Part shown: positions 8,642-17,641 of the stretch, piece after piece | Numbering within the stretch: the first letter of the stretch is position 1 | Layout: each line of letters starts with the position of its first letter | DNA from: Gemmatimonadaceae bacterium | GTDB taxonomy: Bacteria > Gemmatimonadota > Gemmatimonadetes > Gemmatimonadales > Gemmatimonadaceae | Reading direction: 5' to 3' | Assembly: GCA_020846935.1 (NCBI GenBank) | Contig: JADLCY010000008.1 | Coordinates: 360,177-424,176, forward strand | Length of the DNA: 64,000 nt | Notes under the pieces: model-generated | The model's database searches: none | What the model was told of the DNA's origin: nothing | Seen by the model: the letters and a program-made list of their open reading frames with translations, nothing else | Program-made: the position numbers and the translations under genes

Positions 8642-10444
8642 ATGTTGCTGCGTTCGTTGCTCGCCCTGGTGCTGTGTGCATGCACGGGCGGCGCCGCTGC
8701 CACGCCGGTGGAGTCCCTGGTACGAGCGACGCCCTCCTATGCGCCTTCCACCGCCGCATCGCGGGCGTGGGCGGATTCGGTGCTGCGCACGCTCAGCCTG
8801 CGAGACCGCGCCGCCCAACTGGTGTGGCCGTGGATTCTCGGCGACTACGTCCCCGAGGGGAGCGCCGAGTGGGAGCGCATCTCGAAGTTCGTGATGGATG
8901 ATCACGTTGGGGGGCTGATCGTGTCGGTGGGATCGCCGACCGAGATCGCGGCCAAGCTCAATGCCCTGCAGCGCCTCAGTCGGTTGCCGCTCCTCGTCAG
9001 CGCCGACCTCGAGACGGGCGTGGGCTTCCGCGCGCGCGGGGGGTATTTCGTCCCCAATGCGATCGACCTCGGTGGGGCGACGAACTTCCCGTGGCAGATG
9101 GCCCTGGGTGCGGCCAACGATCCTGCGCTTGCTTATGAGCTGGGGAAGGTCACGGCACTCGAGGGTAGGGCTCTGGGCATCCAGATCGCCTTTGGCCCGG
9201 TGCTGGACGTAAACAACAACCCGGCGAACCCGGTGATCGGTGCGCGATCCGTCAGCGAGGACCCCCGGCTCACGGCTCGAATGGGTGTTGAAGTCATTCG
9301 TGGTCTGCAGCAGAACGGCATGCTCGCCACCGGCAAGCACTTCCCCGGCCACGGCGACACAGAAACCAACTCGCACCTGGCCCTGGCCACCGTATCCGCA
9401 CCACGGGCGCGACTCGACACCATGGAACTGCTGCCGTTCCGCGAAGCGATCAACGCGGGTGTGGGCGCGATCATGACCTTCCACGGTTTCCTGCCCGCGC
9501 TCGATTCCTCCGGAGTACCGGCAACGCTCTCGCCGAAGGTCATGACGGGGCTGCTTCGAAATGAGCTGCGCTTTGACGGGCTGCTGGTCTCCGATGCCAT
9601 GGACATGGCCGGCGTGGTGGATCAGTTCGGCGACGTGGAGGCGATCAAGCGTGCCGTGGCGGCCGGGAATGATGTGTTGCTGATGCCGCGCCGCATCACG
9701 GCTTCGATCGACGCGGTGGTCGCCGGCGTCTCCGAGGGGCGCTACGACGACGCACGGATCGATCGCTCGGCGCGCCGTGTGTTGGAGCTCAAGTACCGCT
9801 TTGGCCTGTCACAGCAGCGGACGGTGTCTCTGGACGAGGTACGCGCCGTCGTGGGCGATTCCGCCCACGTTGATGCCGCGGAGCTGCTGGCCGCGCGCGC
9901 CTTTGTGCTCGTGCGCGACTCGATCAATGCGTTCCCATTGCGGGATGGAGTCGCAGGCGCGAAACCGCGCGTGCTTACGATCACGTACGCGCGACGAGCC
10001 GAGCTCGGCGCCGGTGTCACATTCAACGCCGAGCTCGCGCGTGGAGCGACCGTCCAGTCCGCGTACATCAGTGCGGACGATGCCGCGCCGGACTATGCGC
10101 GCGTCGCCGCGTTGGCGGCGCAGTCGGAGGTCGTGGTGATCGGATCGTACGTCAACATCTCTTCGGAAACGGCGACGGCTGACGCACCCCGCGCGTTTGT
10201 GGAGTTCGCGCGACAACTGGTTGCGACCGGAAAGCCGGTCGTGGTGATCACATTCGGCACACCGTACCTCTTGAGTCAGGTGCCATTTGTGCCGACGTAC
10301 GCCGTGGCGTGGGGCGGCACGCCCGCCTCGCAACGCGCGGCCGCGCGCGCGTTCCTCGGGGAAGCCGAGATCAGCGGTCACATGCCGATCTCGATACCCG
10401 GCCTCGTACGCACCGGCACTGGCGTGGCGCGCGAGCGACGCTAA
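8642..10444 (+). CDS. Glycoside hydrolase family 3 beta-N-acetylhexosaminidase-type lipoprotein
   Basis: The product is about 600 residues, with a lipoprotein-like N-terminus (LLALVLCAC) implying membrane anchoring. The GH3 TIM-barrel is clear: LVSADLETGVGF, FGPVLDVNNNP, the diagnostic KHFPGHGDT (Lys-His with the NagZ-type His/Asp pair) and the nucleophile region LVSDAMDMAGV. A GH3 C-terminal alpha/beta domain follows from ~410 (VVVITFGTPYLL). KHFPGHGDT is typical of beta-N-acetylglucosaminidases acting on peptidoglycan or chitin fragments. An alternative GTG start at 8633 overlaps the YggX stop. Likely role: cell-wall recycling or chitooligosaccharide hydrolysis outside the inner membrane. 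Confidence 0.9.
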   Translation: MLLRSLLALVLCACTGGAAATPVESLVRATPSYAPSTAASRAWADSVLRTLSLRDRAAQLVWPWILGDYVPEGSAEWERISKFVMDDHVGGLIVSVGSPTEIAAKLNALQRLSRLPLLVSADLETGVGFRARGGYFVPNAIDLGGATNFPWQMALGAANDPALAYELGKVTALEGRALGIQIAFGPVLDVNNNPANPVIGARSVSEDPRLTARMGVEVIRGLQQNGMLATGKHFPGHGDTETNSHLALATVSAPRARLDTMELLPFREAINAGVGAIMTFHGFLPALDSSGVPATLSPKVMTGLLRNELRFDGLLVSDAMDMAGVVDQFGDVEAIKRAVAAGNDVLLMPRRITASIDAVVAGVSEGRYDDARIDRSARRVLELKYRFGLSQQRTVSLDEVRAVVGDSAHVDAAELLAARAFVLVRDSINAFPLRDGVAGAKPRVLTITYARRAELGAGVTFNAELARGATVQSAYISADDAAPDYARVAALAAQSEVVVIGSYVNISSETATADAPRAFVEFARQLVATGKPVVVITFGTPYLLSQVPFVPTYAVAWGGTPASQRAAARAFLGEAEISGHMPISIPGLVRTGTGVARERR

Positions 10445-10535
10445 CGCTGCGACGCAGGAACGCGCACCGCGGCGCTGCGCGATTGACCGCGAGGACGGTG
10501 ACCGGTAGAATGGCGGGGGCGCGCGCAATTCGGGG

Positions 10536-10564
10536 TTGACTTTAGTAGCCGCCGGCTACTTATT
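10536..10564 (+). promoter_or_regulatory. Promoter with perfect palindromic operator upstream of the Nudix-type regulator
   Basis: A TTGACT -35-like box lies at 10536-10541, with a TACTTA/CTTATT-like -10 around 10557-10564. Between and overlapping them is a perfect inverted repeat, AGTAGCC-GCC-GGCTACT (10544-10560). Transcription would begin near 10570, with the ATG at 10574, so the transcript may be leaderless. Position and symmetry suggest autoregulation by the encoded winged-helix protein. Confidence 0.6.
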
Positions 10565-10573
10565 CGCCCGCCC

Positions 10574-11260
10574 ATGCGCGATCGTTCCACCCTTCCCGCA
10601 CGTCCCCCCACCGCTCGCCGCACGTCCTTCACCATCGACGTGGTGGTGGTGGCGCCGGGCGCGGGCGCACTGGATGTCCTCTGTATGGGGCGGCACCGGT
10701 CCGCGCGGTCGCTGCCGTACGGCGTGCCCAGGGCATCGGAGTCGCTGGAGCGGTGTGCGCGTCGTCTCGTGCGCGACCTCACGGGTCGTGAGCCGGCGTG
10801 GATCGAGCAGATCGGGGCGTTCGCCGACGGGCGTCGGCACGCGAGCGGCAGTGAACTCTCGATCGGATTCGTTGCGGTGATGCCGGCGAGCGCGAGGGCT
10901 GATCCGGAGGGCGCCGCCTGGGTCGACTCAGACGAGCTCGGCGGACTCGGTGCGCGTCAGCGCGCGATCGCCGAAGCGGGCCTGGCGGCGCTTCGCGCGC
11001 GGATGGACCACGCACCGATCGCCTTTCGGCTGCTCCCCGCGCAGTTCACGCTCACCGAGCTACAAGCCACATACGAGCTGCTCCTCGGCAAGCCGTTGCA
11101 CAAGGCGAGCTTTCGACGTGCGCTGCAGTCCGCGTACCTCGTGCAGCCGACCGATGCGTGGCGGAGCGAGGGGCGTGGCCGGCCGGCCCAGTACTTCGAG
11201 TACGCGCCCCGTCGTCGGCGCAGCGCTCGTCGCGGCGTGCGCTTCGACCTGCTGGGCTGA
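10574..11260 (+). CDS. NrtR-like regulator: Nudix domain plus winged helix
   Basis: The 228-residue protein has an N-terminal Nudix-like fold (FTIDVVVVAPG, PYGVPRASESLERCARRLVRDLTG, IGAFAD). The catalytic Nudix box is degenerate, as in NrtR/ADP-ribose-sensing regulators. Residues ~140-215 carry the winged-helix signature: FRLLPAQFTLTELQATYELLLGKPLHKASFRRAL. Such proteins bind ADP-ribose-type ligands and repress NAD or sugar metabolism genes. No NAD gene is adjacent, so the regulon is unknown. The palindrome in its own promoter (10544-10560) is the obvious candidate site. Confidence 0.75.
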   Translation: MRDRSTLPARPPTARRTSFTIDVVVVAPGAGALDVLCMGRHRSARSLPYGVPRASESLERCARRLVRDLTGREPAWIEQIGAFADGRRHASGSELSIGFVAVMPASARADPEGAAWVDSDELGGLGARQRAIAEAGLAALRARMDHAPIAFRLLPAQFTLTELQATYELLLGKPLHKASFRRALQSAYLVQPTDAWRSEGRGRPAQYFEYAPRRRRSARRGVRFDLLG

Positions 11261-11547
11261 CGCGCCGCCCGGCGCGAGGCGATCGCGACCCTCGGGACGG
11301 ACGTGGACCGCTCTCATCGGCGGCTCCTTCTGCCAGATCGCATGCCGGCATCCGGCCCGGTGCAGCTCGGGCCGCCTCGCCCACCGGGGCAAGGCCGAGC
11401 GTGATGGAGGCGACAACATCAGCGTGCGGCGCGTCGCACCGGCGGGCTCGTCGATGGCGGGAGCTCCGCGATTCGTGACTGGAACCTGGCTTGACCGTCA
11501 CGCGTATTAGTTGCAAAGTGTCAATTACAACAAATGGGGGGCTTCAC

Positions 11548-11859
11548 GTGCTCGCCTTTCTCGACGCTTTCTGTACAGCCCTGCTGCAGCGCGACGACGT
11601 CGTTGTGCGCCAGTTGCTTCACCATCCGCTGGCGGCGGCCCTGCCGCAGGCGGTGCGGGAGGAGGCCCAGCGTGTCCTGGACGGCGAAGCGCGTCCGTTT
11701 GCCGCCCCCCTGCAGGCCTTGCGACTCTACCATCAGACGGCCCACCTCCTCGGCGTGTCGCACGACGCCGCCTCCCGGCTCGAACCGCCGCGGCCTGCTG
11801 TCCCGGCCGGTGAACGCGCCCGGCAGATGGAGTTGGGTCTCCCGGCACGCGTCGCGTGA
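11548..11859 (+). CDS. Conserved small hypothetical protein (GTG start)
   Basis: The GTG at 11548 is preceded by a G-rich Shine-Dalgarno-like run (11536-11541, spacing ~6). The frame extends further upstream, but the ATG there lacks a ribosome site. The ~103-residue product is helical and Leu/Ala-rich (MLAFLDAFCTALLQRDDVVV) with a Pro-rich C-terminus and no membrane segment. I do not recognise it. The preceding 287 bases hold no gene that I can support. A strong terminator follows immediately, so it is a monocistronic unit. Confidence 0.55.
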   Translation: MLAFLDAFCTALLQRDDVVVRQLLHHPLAAALPQAVREEAQRVLDGEARPFAAPLQALRLYHQTAHLLGVSHDAASRLEPPRPAVPAGERARQMELGLPARVA

Positions 11860-11862
11860 AGA

Positions 11863-11898
11863 CACAAAGCCCCGATCCACATGGATCGGGGCTTTGTG
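11863..11898. terminator. Bidirectional intrinsic terminator
   Basis: Perfect 16-bp arms beginning CACAAAGCCCCGATCC flank a four-base loop, with A- and T-runs at the base on the two strands. It lies between the converging genes ending at 11859 and 11920 and can serve both. Confidence 0.9.
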
Positions 11899-11919
11899 CA
11901 TCACGAATGGCTCAGCGGA

Positions 11920-12201
11920 TCAGAAGCGGGCTCGTCCGCCATTGCGGCGAAGCAAGCCGCGGGCGACCTCGACGTTATCCGAGGCGATGGCCACGAGCCG
12001 CCGAACGAGCTGTCCCAGGGAGCCGCCCTCGGCGCTCTCTATCACGGGCGGTTCGTGGCCCTCGCGTCGGGATGGGTCACTGCGACGCTCGACCGCCACA
12101 TGCACGCGGTGCATGGTGGCATCATCACGCCCCTCGGCTTCCACGTGGACGTAGCCGCCACCCGGCAGCGGCCGTTCATACAAGACTTTGGTGCGATCCA
12201 T
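11920..12201 (-). CDS. Small soluble hypothetical protein
   Basis: The ATG at 12201 is preceded on the minus strand by GGAAGGAG at a good spacing. The 93-residue product is highly charged (Arg/Glu), with no membrane segment or cysteine: it starts MDRTKVLYERPLPGGGYVHV and ends in LVRRLVAIASDNVEVARGLL. No family is recognised. It lies downstream of cspA on the same strand, but the cspA terminator (12319-12346) separates them, so it likely has its own promoter. Confidence 0.65.
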   Translation of the reverse strand: MDRTKVLYERPLPGGGYVHVEAEGRDDATMHRVHVAVERRSDPSRREGHEPPVIESAEGGSLGQLVRRLVAIASDNVEVARGLLRRNGGRARF

Positions 12202-12318
12202 CGAATGACTCCTTCCGACCCCGCGCGTGCGAACCCTGCAAAGTTCGCGCTGCCGTGGTGCGTCTCGTCGAGTGACGCAGCACGCCGGTCCTCGCAACAA
12301 TGGCTGGCCGAAAACACA

Positions 12319-12346
12319 CGCGCCCCGGGGAGTACCCCGGGGCGCG
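12319..12346. terminator. Intrinsic terminator downstream of the cold-shock gene
   Basis: Perfect 12-bp GC-rich arms (CGCGCCCCGGGG) surround a 4-base AGTA loop, 25 bases after the cold-shock stop codon. Confidence 0.85.
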
Positions 12347-12371
12347 CGACTTGTGGCCAGCGGAAGTTGGA

Positions 12372-12578
12372 TCAGACCTTGGTGACTTCGGCGGCCTGGG
12401 GTCCCTTCTGCCCCTGGACAATTTCGAACTCGACCTTGTCGCCCTCGGCAAGAGACTTGAATCCCTGCTGTGAGATTGCGCTGAAGTGGACGAACACGTC
12501 GGGGCCCCCTTCGCGAGAGATGAAGCCAAATCCCTTTGCGTCGTTGAACCACTTCACGGTGCCTTGGATACGAGCCAT
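12372..12578 (-). CDS. cspA: Cold-shock protein (CspA family)
   Basis: The 68-residue, single-OB-fold protein carries both RNA-binding motifs: [15 protein letters not shown] (RNP1) and DVFVHFSAI (RNP2). The rest is [21 protein letters not shown]. Length and sequence are those of a standard CspA-type nucleic-acid chaperone that melts mRNA structure. A ~185-base region separates its start from the next gene and would hold the long 5' leader usual for csp genes. A strong terminator follows. Confidence 0.97.
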   Translation of the reverse strand: MARIQGTVKWFNDAKGFGFISREGGPDVFVHFSAISQQGFKSLAEGDKVEFEIVQGQKGPQAAEVTKV

Positions 12579-12763
12579 CGTACAATTCCTCTTCCCTTGC
12601 GGGGCGAAACAGGTGGAGCGGAATCGGACGGAGCTGCTGCGGCACTCCGCCGATCGGAAACACGCGCATCCGTCGGTGGACCGCGCGCGAAGAAAAATGC
12701 TCGCGCACCCGATACCGACCGAGTGCACGAGCACGAACGATCGAACCTGACGCGGAGCTGACC

Positions 12764-12976
12764 CTACGCAGCGCCTGCAATATATCGCGCTGTCCGGCCA
12801 CACGCGGAGCACGTGAGCGTGACATGCGACTTGGGTGGTGGCGGAACGAACGCCGGCTCGCGGGCGATCTTTCCCGACCCACAGGACGGGCAGCTCAGCG
12901 GGGAGCCGGTGCGATCCGTCGCGATCAGGTGCAGCGCCTGCGCGGGGTTGTACGTCGCCGGACGTGGCTTACGCAT
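12764..12976 (-). CDS. Small zinc-ribbon protein
   Basis: The 70-residue protein has two CxxC knuckles 27 residues apart, CPSCGSGKI and [11 protein letters not shown], which should form a Zn-ribbon. The N-terminus is basic. The start is the ATG at 12976. It has no catalytic motif. The role is unknown, perhaps nucleic-acid binding or a protein-protein adaptor. Confidence 0.65.
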   Translation of the reverse strand: MRKPRPATYNPAQALHLIATDRTGSPLSCPSCGSGKIAREPAFVPPPPKSHVTLTCSACGRTARYIAGAA

Positions 12977-13368
12977 GAGACCTCCGAAGCTGAAACGAAT
13001 CCCTGACGGCGGAGAAGTCGCCTGTGCTTGCCGAAAGATAACCGTCTAGCGTTGCAAGTCCAAGTCACTAAACAACTTGTAAGCGCGCTACCCGACTACG
13101 TTTCAGGCTTTCCCCGACACTCTCACGCCGGATCGCCGACCTCGACCCTCGGATTTCGCCACCCTCGGGTCGGCCTCCGCGATCATGAGGTCAACGCACG
13201 CGAGGCCGGGAGCGTTGTAGCGCGTCCCCACGCGGGGCGCCGGCTACACGGCGACCCGTACGCACGTGTCACCGACGGGCGCGCCCCAACGAAGGATCGC
13301 GGATTCGCCGCGCGTCCCAAGCGTCGGCTTGGCACGGGGCTGCCGGACTCGACGGCGAATCTGTCGAC
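12977..13368. other. Intergenic region without recognised features
   Basis: No open frame with protein-like composition, tRNA or clear terminator was seen in these ~390 bases. They separate two small cysteine-rich protein genes on the minus strand. Confidence 0.5.
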
Positions 13369-13599
13369 CTACAAGCCGTAGATCACGTCGCCGTGCGCAT
13401 CCAAGCCGATCTCCTGCTCCAGGCCACAAACCCCACACGTGCGTGAGGCAATCCAGACCGTCTTGAGATCGGGCTTGTGCGACGCAGGCGCGGGGCGAAC
13501 GCGCAGTTTCCTGAAGGAGTACTCCAGGCAGTGTGAACAGGCGAGCGACCGCGCGATGCGCTCGGCACGGTCCTGAGAAATCCGTCGCGCGGGCGCCAT
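13369..13599 (-). CDS. Small Cys-rich (zinc-ribbon-like) protein, last gene of the S41-SPFH operon
   Basis: The 76-residue product has CSHC (~21-24) and CGVC (~55-58) pairs, consistent with one Zn site, and a Lys/Arg-rich middle. Its ATG at 13599 is only 7 bases after the SPFH stop, so it is almost certainly co-transcribed with the upstream protease, PD40 and SPFH genes. No family is recognised. Confidence 0.65.
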   Translation of the reverse strand: MAPARRISQDRAERIARSLACSHCLEYSFRKLRVRPAPASHKPDLKTVWIASRTCGVCGLEQEIGLDAHGDVIYGL

Positions 13600-13606
13600 G
13601 AATTGG

Positions 13607-14656
13607 CTAGCCGTTGCCGGCGTCCTTGTCGCCGCTTGGCAGGGCCCGCGCCCCTGCTCGCGGCGTCGGCGAGCCAGCCTCCCCGCTGCCAGCAGTTGGC
13701 TGTTGCAGCATCGCGCGCAAGCCTCCCAGCGCGCCCATCACACCTGCGGCCTCACTGGGCAGGAACAGCGTGCTGCCCTTGCCCTGCGCGACCTGTGGCA
13801 GCGCATCGAGATACTTCTGGCCGAGCAGGTACATCGCGGCTTGCCCGTCCGGCATTGACGCCGCGATGCGCCGCAGGGCCTCGGCCTCCGCCTGCGCCAG
13901 AGCGAGTCGTGCTTCCGCCTGACCCGCGGCCCGCAGCACGGCCGCGTCGCGCTCGCCCTGGGCGCGCAGCACCTGCGCTTCTCGCACGCCTTCGGCCTCG
14001 AGGATGGCCGCGCGCTTCGTCGCCTCCGCGTTCGTTACCGCCGCGCGGCGTTCGCGCTCCGCCCGCATCTGCAATTCCATCGACTGCTGAATGTCCCTCG
14101 GGGGCTCGATGGCCTGCAGCTCGACGCGCGTGACGTCCACCCCCCATCCCAGCGAGGCCTCCTCGATGACCTCCCGCATGCGCCGATTGATCTCATCGCG
14201 TGAAGCGAGCGTGCTGTCGAGTTCCATCTCGCCCACGATGTTGCGCAACGTGGTTCGCGTGAGGGTCTCGAGCGCGTACGGAAGGTTCTGCACGGCGTAG
14301 GTCGCCTTCTGCGGGTCCGCTACCCGATAGTAGAGGACCGCGTCGATATCGATCGTGACGTTGTCCTTGGTGATCACGGGCTGGCTCGGGAAGTTCAGCA
14401 CCTGCTCGCGCAGGTCGATCCGCGACGTTGAGCTGTGCGTGATCCTCTTGAGCCCCGACACGTCGCTTTCGAAGTAGCGCACATCCAGCGTGCGGGGACG
14501 TTCGATGAACGGGATGAGAATATTGAGTCCCGAACGCGCGACCCGATGGAAGCGCCCAAGGCGCTCGACGACGATGACTTCGGCCTGCCCGATGATGCGC
14601 ACGGACTTCGCGAGCAGGACGAGCGCAATTCCCACAACGATGGCTGCGGTGATCAT
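13607..14656 (-). CDS. SPFH/Band-7 membrane protein (paraslipin/QmcA type)
   Basis: The 349-residue product has an N-terminal membrane helix (1-20), then the SPFH core: VVERLGRFHRVARSGLNILIPFIE, VLNFPSQPVITKDNVTIDID and LRNIVGEMELDSTLASRDEIN. An Ala/Glu/Arg coiled coil (~185-250, MRAERERRAAVTNAEATKRA) and a Gly/Ser/Pro tail follow. Such proteins form large membrane cages that scaffold and modulate proteases. Here a C-terminal-processing protease lies two genes upstream in the same operon. QmcA-type partners are often NfeD proteins; none is seen here. Confidence 0.93.
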   Translation of the reverse strand: MITAAIVVGIALVLLAKSVRIIGQAEVIVVERLGRFHRVARSGLNILIPFIERPRTLDVRYFESDVSGLKRITHSSTSRIDLREQVLNFPSQPVITKDNVTIDIDAVLYYRVADPQKATYAVQNLPYALETLTRTTLRNIVGEMELDSTLASRDEINRRMREVIEEASLGWGVDVTRVELQAIEPPRDIQQSMELQMRAERERRAAVTNAEATKRAAILEAEGVREAQVLRAQGERDAAVLRAAGQAEARLALAQAEAEALRRIAASMPDGQAAMYLLGQKYLDALPQVAQGKGSTLFLPSEAAGVMGALGGLRAMLQQPTAGSGEAGSPTPRAGARALPSGDKDAGNG

Positions 14657-14665
14657 TGGGCCTCC

Positions 14666-15724
14666 CTACCGCCAGTCGGCGAGGAAGAGGTTCGTTTCGT
14701 TTGGCTTGGCGTCATGCCGATTGGACGCCCAGAGCAGCTGTTTGCCGTCGGGGCTGAACATGGGGAAACCGTCGAACACCGGAGAAAAGGTGATCTGCTC
14801 CACCTGATCCGCGGTCGCGCGCGTCGCCGACGCATCGACGAGAAACAGGTCGAAGTTGCCTCCGCGGGGCGTGCGATGGTTCGACGAGAAGATGATCTGC
14901 CTGCCGTCGGGGGTCCATGATGGCCCGAAATTGGCGCCGCCCAGCGCGGTCACCTGGCGCTGGTCGGAACCATCGGCGTTCATGACGTACAGCTCGACCC
15001 GGGACGGGCGCACCATGCGCTGCGAAAGGAGCCGGCGATAGTCCGCGAGCTGAGCAGAGTCTGCGGGGTGATGCGCGCGATAGACGATCTTTGTGCCGTC
15101 GGGGGACCACCACGGGCCCCCGTCGTAGCCCGGCGAGTGGGTGAGCCGCTGAACGTCGCTGCCGTCGGCGTTCATGGTGTAGATCTCGAGATCGCCGTCC
15201 TTGAGGGAGGTGAAGACGATCTTCGACCCATCGGGCGACATGACGCCCTCGGCTGTGTACACGTCATAGTTGGTCAGTCGTCGCAAGTCGCTGCCATCGC
15301 GCCCGACGGTGTACAGGTCAAAACGGTCGAGCGGCCAGACGTAACCCGCGGAAGGATCCGGCCGCGGGGGACATGTGGAGTCGTGGGCATGCGAGGACGC
15401 AAAGAAGAGGCGCTCGCTGCCCGGAATGAACCATCCACAGGTGGTCTTTCCCCGGCCGTTGGACACGCGCACGAGCCCGGATCCATCGCGACGCATGACA
15501 TACTGCTGGTCGCACGTGCGCCCGTCTCGCGTGGACTGGAACGTGATCCACTGACCATCGCGACTGAAGTAGGCCTCGGCGTTCTCGCCGCCGTTCGTCA
15601 GCTGGCGGAGGTTGGTGAGGTGTCGCTCGCCGCTCTCGGCGGGGATCACCGCGACCTGTGCGCGGCGCGCGCATGAAAACGCCGCCACGAGGCTCGTGGC
15701 GGCGATCATCAGTGAGGGTCTCAT
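14666..15724 (-). CDS. TolB/PD40-type beta-propeller lipoprotein
   Basis: The 352-residue product starts with a signal whose AFSCA resembles a lipobox. It contains repeated PD40 blades: YFSRDGQWITFQSTRDG, MSPDGSKIVFTSLKDGDLEIY, WSPDGTKIVYRA, WTPDGRQIIFSSNHR and FSPDGKQLLWASNRHD. These form a propeller like the C-terminal domain of TolB, used for protein or glycan interaction in the periplasm. It sits 10 bases after the S41 protease and 9 bases before the SPFH gene, suggesting an adaptor role for the protease system. Confidence 0.88.
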   Translation of the reverse strand: MRPSLMIAATSLVAAFSCARRAQVAVIPAESGERHLTNLRQLTNGGENAEAYFSRDGQWITFQSTRDGRTCDQQYVMRRDGSGLVRVSNGRGKTTCGWFIPGSERLFFASSHAHDSTCPPRPDPSAGYVWPLDRFDLYTVGRDGSDLRRLTNYDVYTAEGVMSPDGSKIVFTSLKDGDLEIYTMNADGSDVQRLTHSPGYDGGPWWSPDGTKIVYRAHHPADSAQLADYRRLLSQRMVRPSRVELYVMNADGSDQRQVTALGGANFGPSWTPDGRQIIFSSNHRTPRGGNFDLFLVDASATRATADQVEQITFSPVFDGFPMFSPDGKQLLWASNRHDAKPNETNLFLADWR

Positions 15725-15734
15725 TCAGGAAAAT

Positions 15735-17315
15735 CTACTTCCTGGCCTGACTCGTCGCGAGCGCAATGAGTTCGCGGGTCGACGGGTTCTTCTTGAGAAT
15801 GTCGATGGCGCGCTGGAGCTGCGGGTCATCCGGCAGCGTGCGGCGCCGCAACGCCGAGTCGCCAAAGGCAAGTCGTGCGACGCGACGCTCGATCTCGCGG
15901 TCGATGTAGCGGGATGCTCCGTCGTAGAGCGCGCGGTCGACGGTCACACCCTTCTGTTTGAGACGGGCGTAGAGATCTTCCCGCCAGGCGGGCTGCACCT
16001 GGAAGTCGATCCGTACCTTGTCCTTGAGATCCTGGGCAAGGAGATAGACGGCGATGTACATGTCCTGCGACCTGGTCGCTGTCGCGCGGAGGAACGCCTG
16101 CTCCGGGGTCGTGAACGTGTCCGGCTTCACGAGGATGTCGGGCGTGATGGCGCCGCCGCCGTAGAGCAGGCGGCCCGCAGTCGACTTGTAGGTCGGTCGC
16201 GCACGACGCGCCGAGTCGCTCTCGAGCGAATCGGGATGCACCTCGACGTACTGTCCGTCGGGCAGGAGCTTGCGCTCCTTCTGAATGGAGCGCCCGGACG
16301 GCGTGAACCATTTGCCGGTGGTCATCTTGAGCGCGTAGCCACCGTCGAGGTTGTACATCGTCTGCACGAGGCCCTTGCCGAAGCTCGTCTGACCGAGAAT
16401 GAGCGCGCGGTCGTGGTCCTGGAGCGCGCCGGCGACGATCTCGGCGGCCGAGGCCGAGTACTGATCGATCAGGATGACGATCGGCATCTCGGCGGCAATG
16501 GGCTTTTCACGCGCGTTGTAGACCTGCGGTTCGGCGCCGCGCCCGCGCACCGAAGCGATCTCGACGCCCTGCGGCAGGAACAGGTTGGAGATGGACAGTG
16601 CCTGATCGAGGTACCCGCCGGGATTCCGACGGAGATCGAGAATCAGGCCTTTGGCCCCTTCAGACTGGAACTTGCGAACGGCCGAGGAAATGTCGCGCGT
16701 CGACGACTCATTGAAGTTGTCGAGCGGGAGGTAGCCGATGCCGTCGAAGGTGATGGCGTAGGCCACCGCGGGGACGCGAACGATGGCGCGCGTGAAGACA
16801 TTCTTGATGGGCTCCGTCACTCCCGGGCGCGCGAAGGTCACCGAGACCTTGGAACCCGGTGTTCCGCGCAGCGAATCGGCAACACGCGCATTGCTCCAGC
16901 CACGCGTCGAGAGGGTGTCGATCCCGATGATGATGTCGCCTTCGGTCACGCCAGCTGCTTCGGCCGGCGTGTTGTGAAAGACCTTGGCGACCACCGTGCC
17001 GCGTTCGCGCTGGTCCTCGATCTGCATGCCGAGACCGCCATACCGGCCACCCGTTGTGGTGTTGAACTGGGTGAGCTGGTGCGGCGAAAACAGCTCGGAG
17101 TAGGGATCCTGCAACTGGCCGACGAGCCCCCGCGCGGCCTTTTCGTAGAGCATGGCTTCGTCGATGGAATCGACGAATCGGCTCTGGACGAGGTCGAGCA
17201 CCTGTCCGAGCAATCGCCCGCCGTCCTGGGTGGCGCGATCCTGGGCCATGAAGCCGCCGGCGACGAGTGGCGCGGCGACGACAAACCCGAGGGCGATCTT
17301 TCTGATCGGTTTCAT
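15735..17315 (-). CDS. C-terminal processing protease (S41, CtpA type)
   Basis: The 526-residue product has a signal anchor (ALGFVVAAPLVAGGFMA) and an N-terminal helical cap. A PDZ domain spans ~100-170 (GLGMQIEDQRERGTVVAKVF). The S41 protease core includes LDLRRNPGGYLDQA, YSASAAEIVAGAL (nucleophile Ser ~288) and FGKGLVQ (Lys general base ~25 residues later). CtpA-type enzymes trim C-termini of periplasmic proteins. A C-terminal ~120-residue helical extension ends in RELIALATSQARK. It leads the minus-strand operon with PD40, SPFH and a small Cys protein. Confidence 0.95.
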   Translation of the reverse strand: MKPIRKIALGFVVAAPLVAGGFMAQDRATQDGGRLLGQVLDLVQSRFVDSIDEAMLYEKAARGLVGQLQDPYSELFSPHQLTQFNTTTGGRYGGLGMQIEDQRERGTVVAKVFHNTPAEAAGVTEGDIIIGIDTLSTRGWSNARVADSLRGTPGSKVSVTFARPGVTEPIKNVFTRAIVRVPAVAYAITFDGIGYLPLDNFNESSTRDISSAVRKFQSEGAKGLILDLRRNPGGYLDQALSISNLFLPQGVEIASVRGRGAEPQVYNAREKPIAAEMPIVILIDQYSASAAEIVAGALQDHDRALILGQTSFGKGLVQTMYNLDGGYALKMTTGKWFTPSGRSIQKERKLLPDGQYVEVHPDSLESDSARRARPTYKSTAGRLLYGGGAITPDILVKPDTFTTPEQAFLRATATRSQDMYIAVYLLAQDLKDKVRIDFQVQPAWREDLYARLKQKGVTVDRALYDGASRYIDREIERRVARLAFGDSALRRRTLPDDPQLQRAIDILKKNPSTRELIALATSQARK

Positions 17316-17449
17316 GCGGTCATCCAGTGAGGGACGGACAGGCAGTGTGCAACGAATACGCCCGGCCCGCGAGCGGGTTCCTCAAGACGGGGACGAGCCG
17401 CGCCGGCGGGCCGGGTTTGCGAACCGGGGCGGGACCGACCGGAAGACAC

Positions 17450-17626
17450 CTACGGCTGCCGTGTGACCCCGGGCATCCGCAGGAGGGACGGCGTGTCGGT
17501 TACGCGCGTCACCGGAAGGGTGCTGCATCCGGCGTCAGCGGGCTGGACCGGGGGCTTGGGCGACGGGGGCGTGACCGGCGGATCGGGGAGGAAGCGACTG
17601 AGGATCGGCAGGCGGGGATCGGCCAT
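17450..17626 (-). CDS. Small Pro-rich ORF coupled to the RPA-type initiator gene
   Basis: A 58-codon frame begins at the ATG at 17626, 15 bases after the RPA stop, with AGGAGG upstream at about 8 bases on the minus strand. The product is Pro-rich (MADPRLPILSRFLPDPPVTP) with one Cys and no helix. The strong ribosome site and tight spacing support translation; sequence composition gives no functional hint. Confidence 0.5.
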   Translation of the reverse strand: MADPRLPILSRFLPDPPVTPPSPKPPVQPADAGCSTLPVTRVTDTPSLLRMPGVTRQP

Positions 17627-17641
17627 GGCTGTGCCTCCTGG

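Noticed and set aside
15612..17330. Long plus frame opposite the S41 gene
   Set aside because: It is an antisense shadow. The S41 catalytic motifs are on the minus strand.
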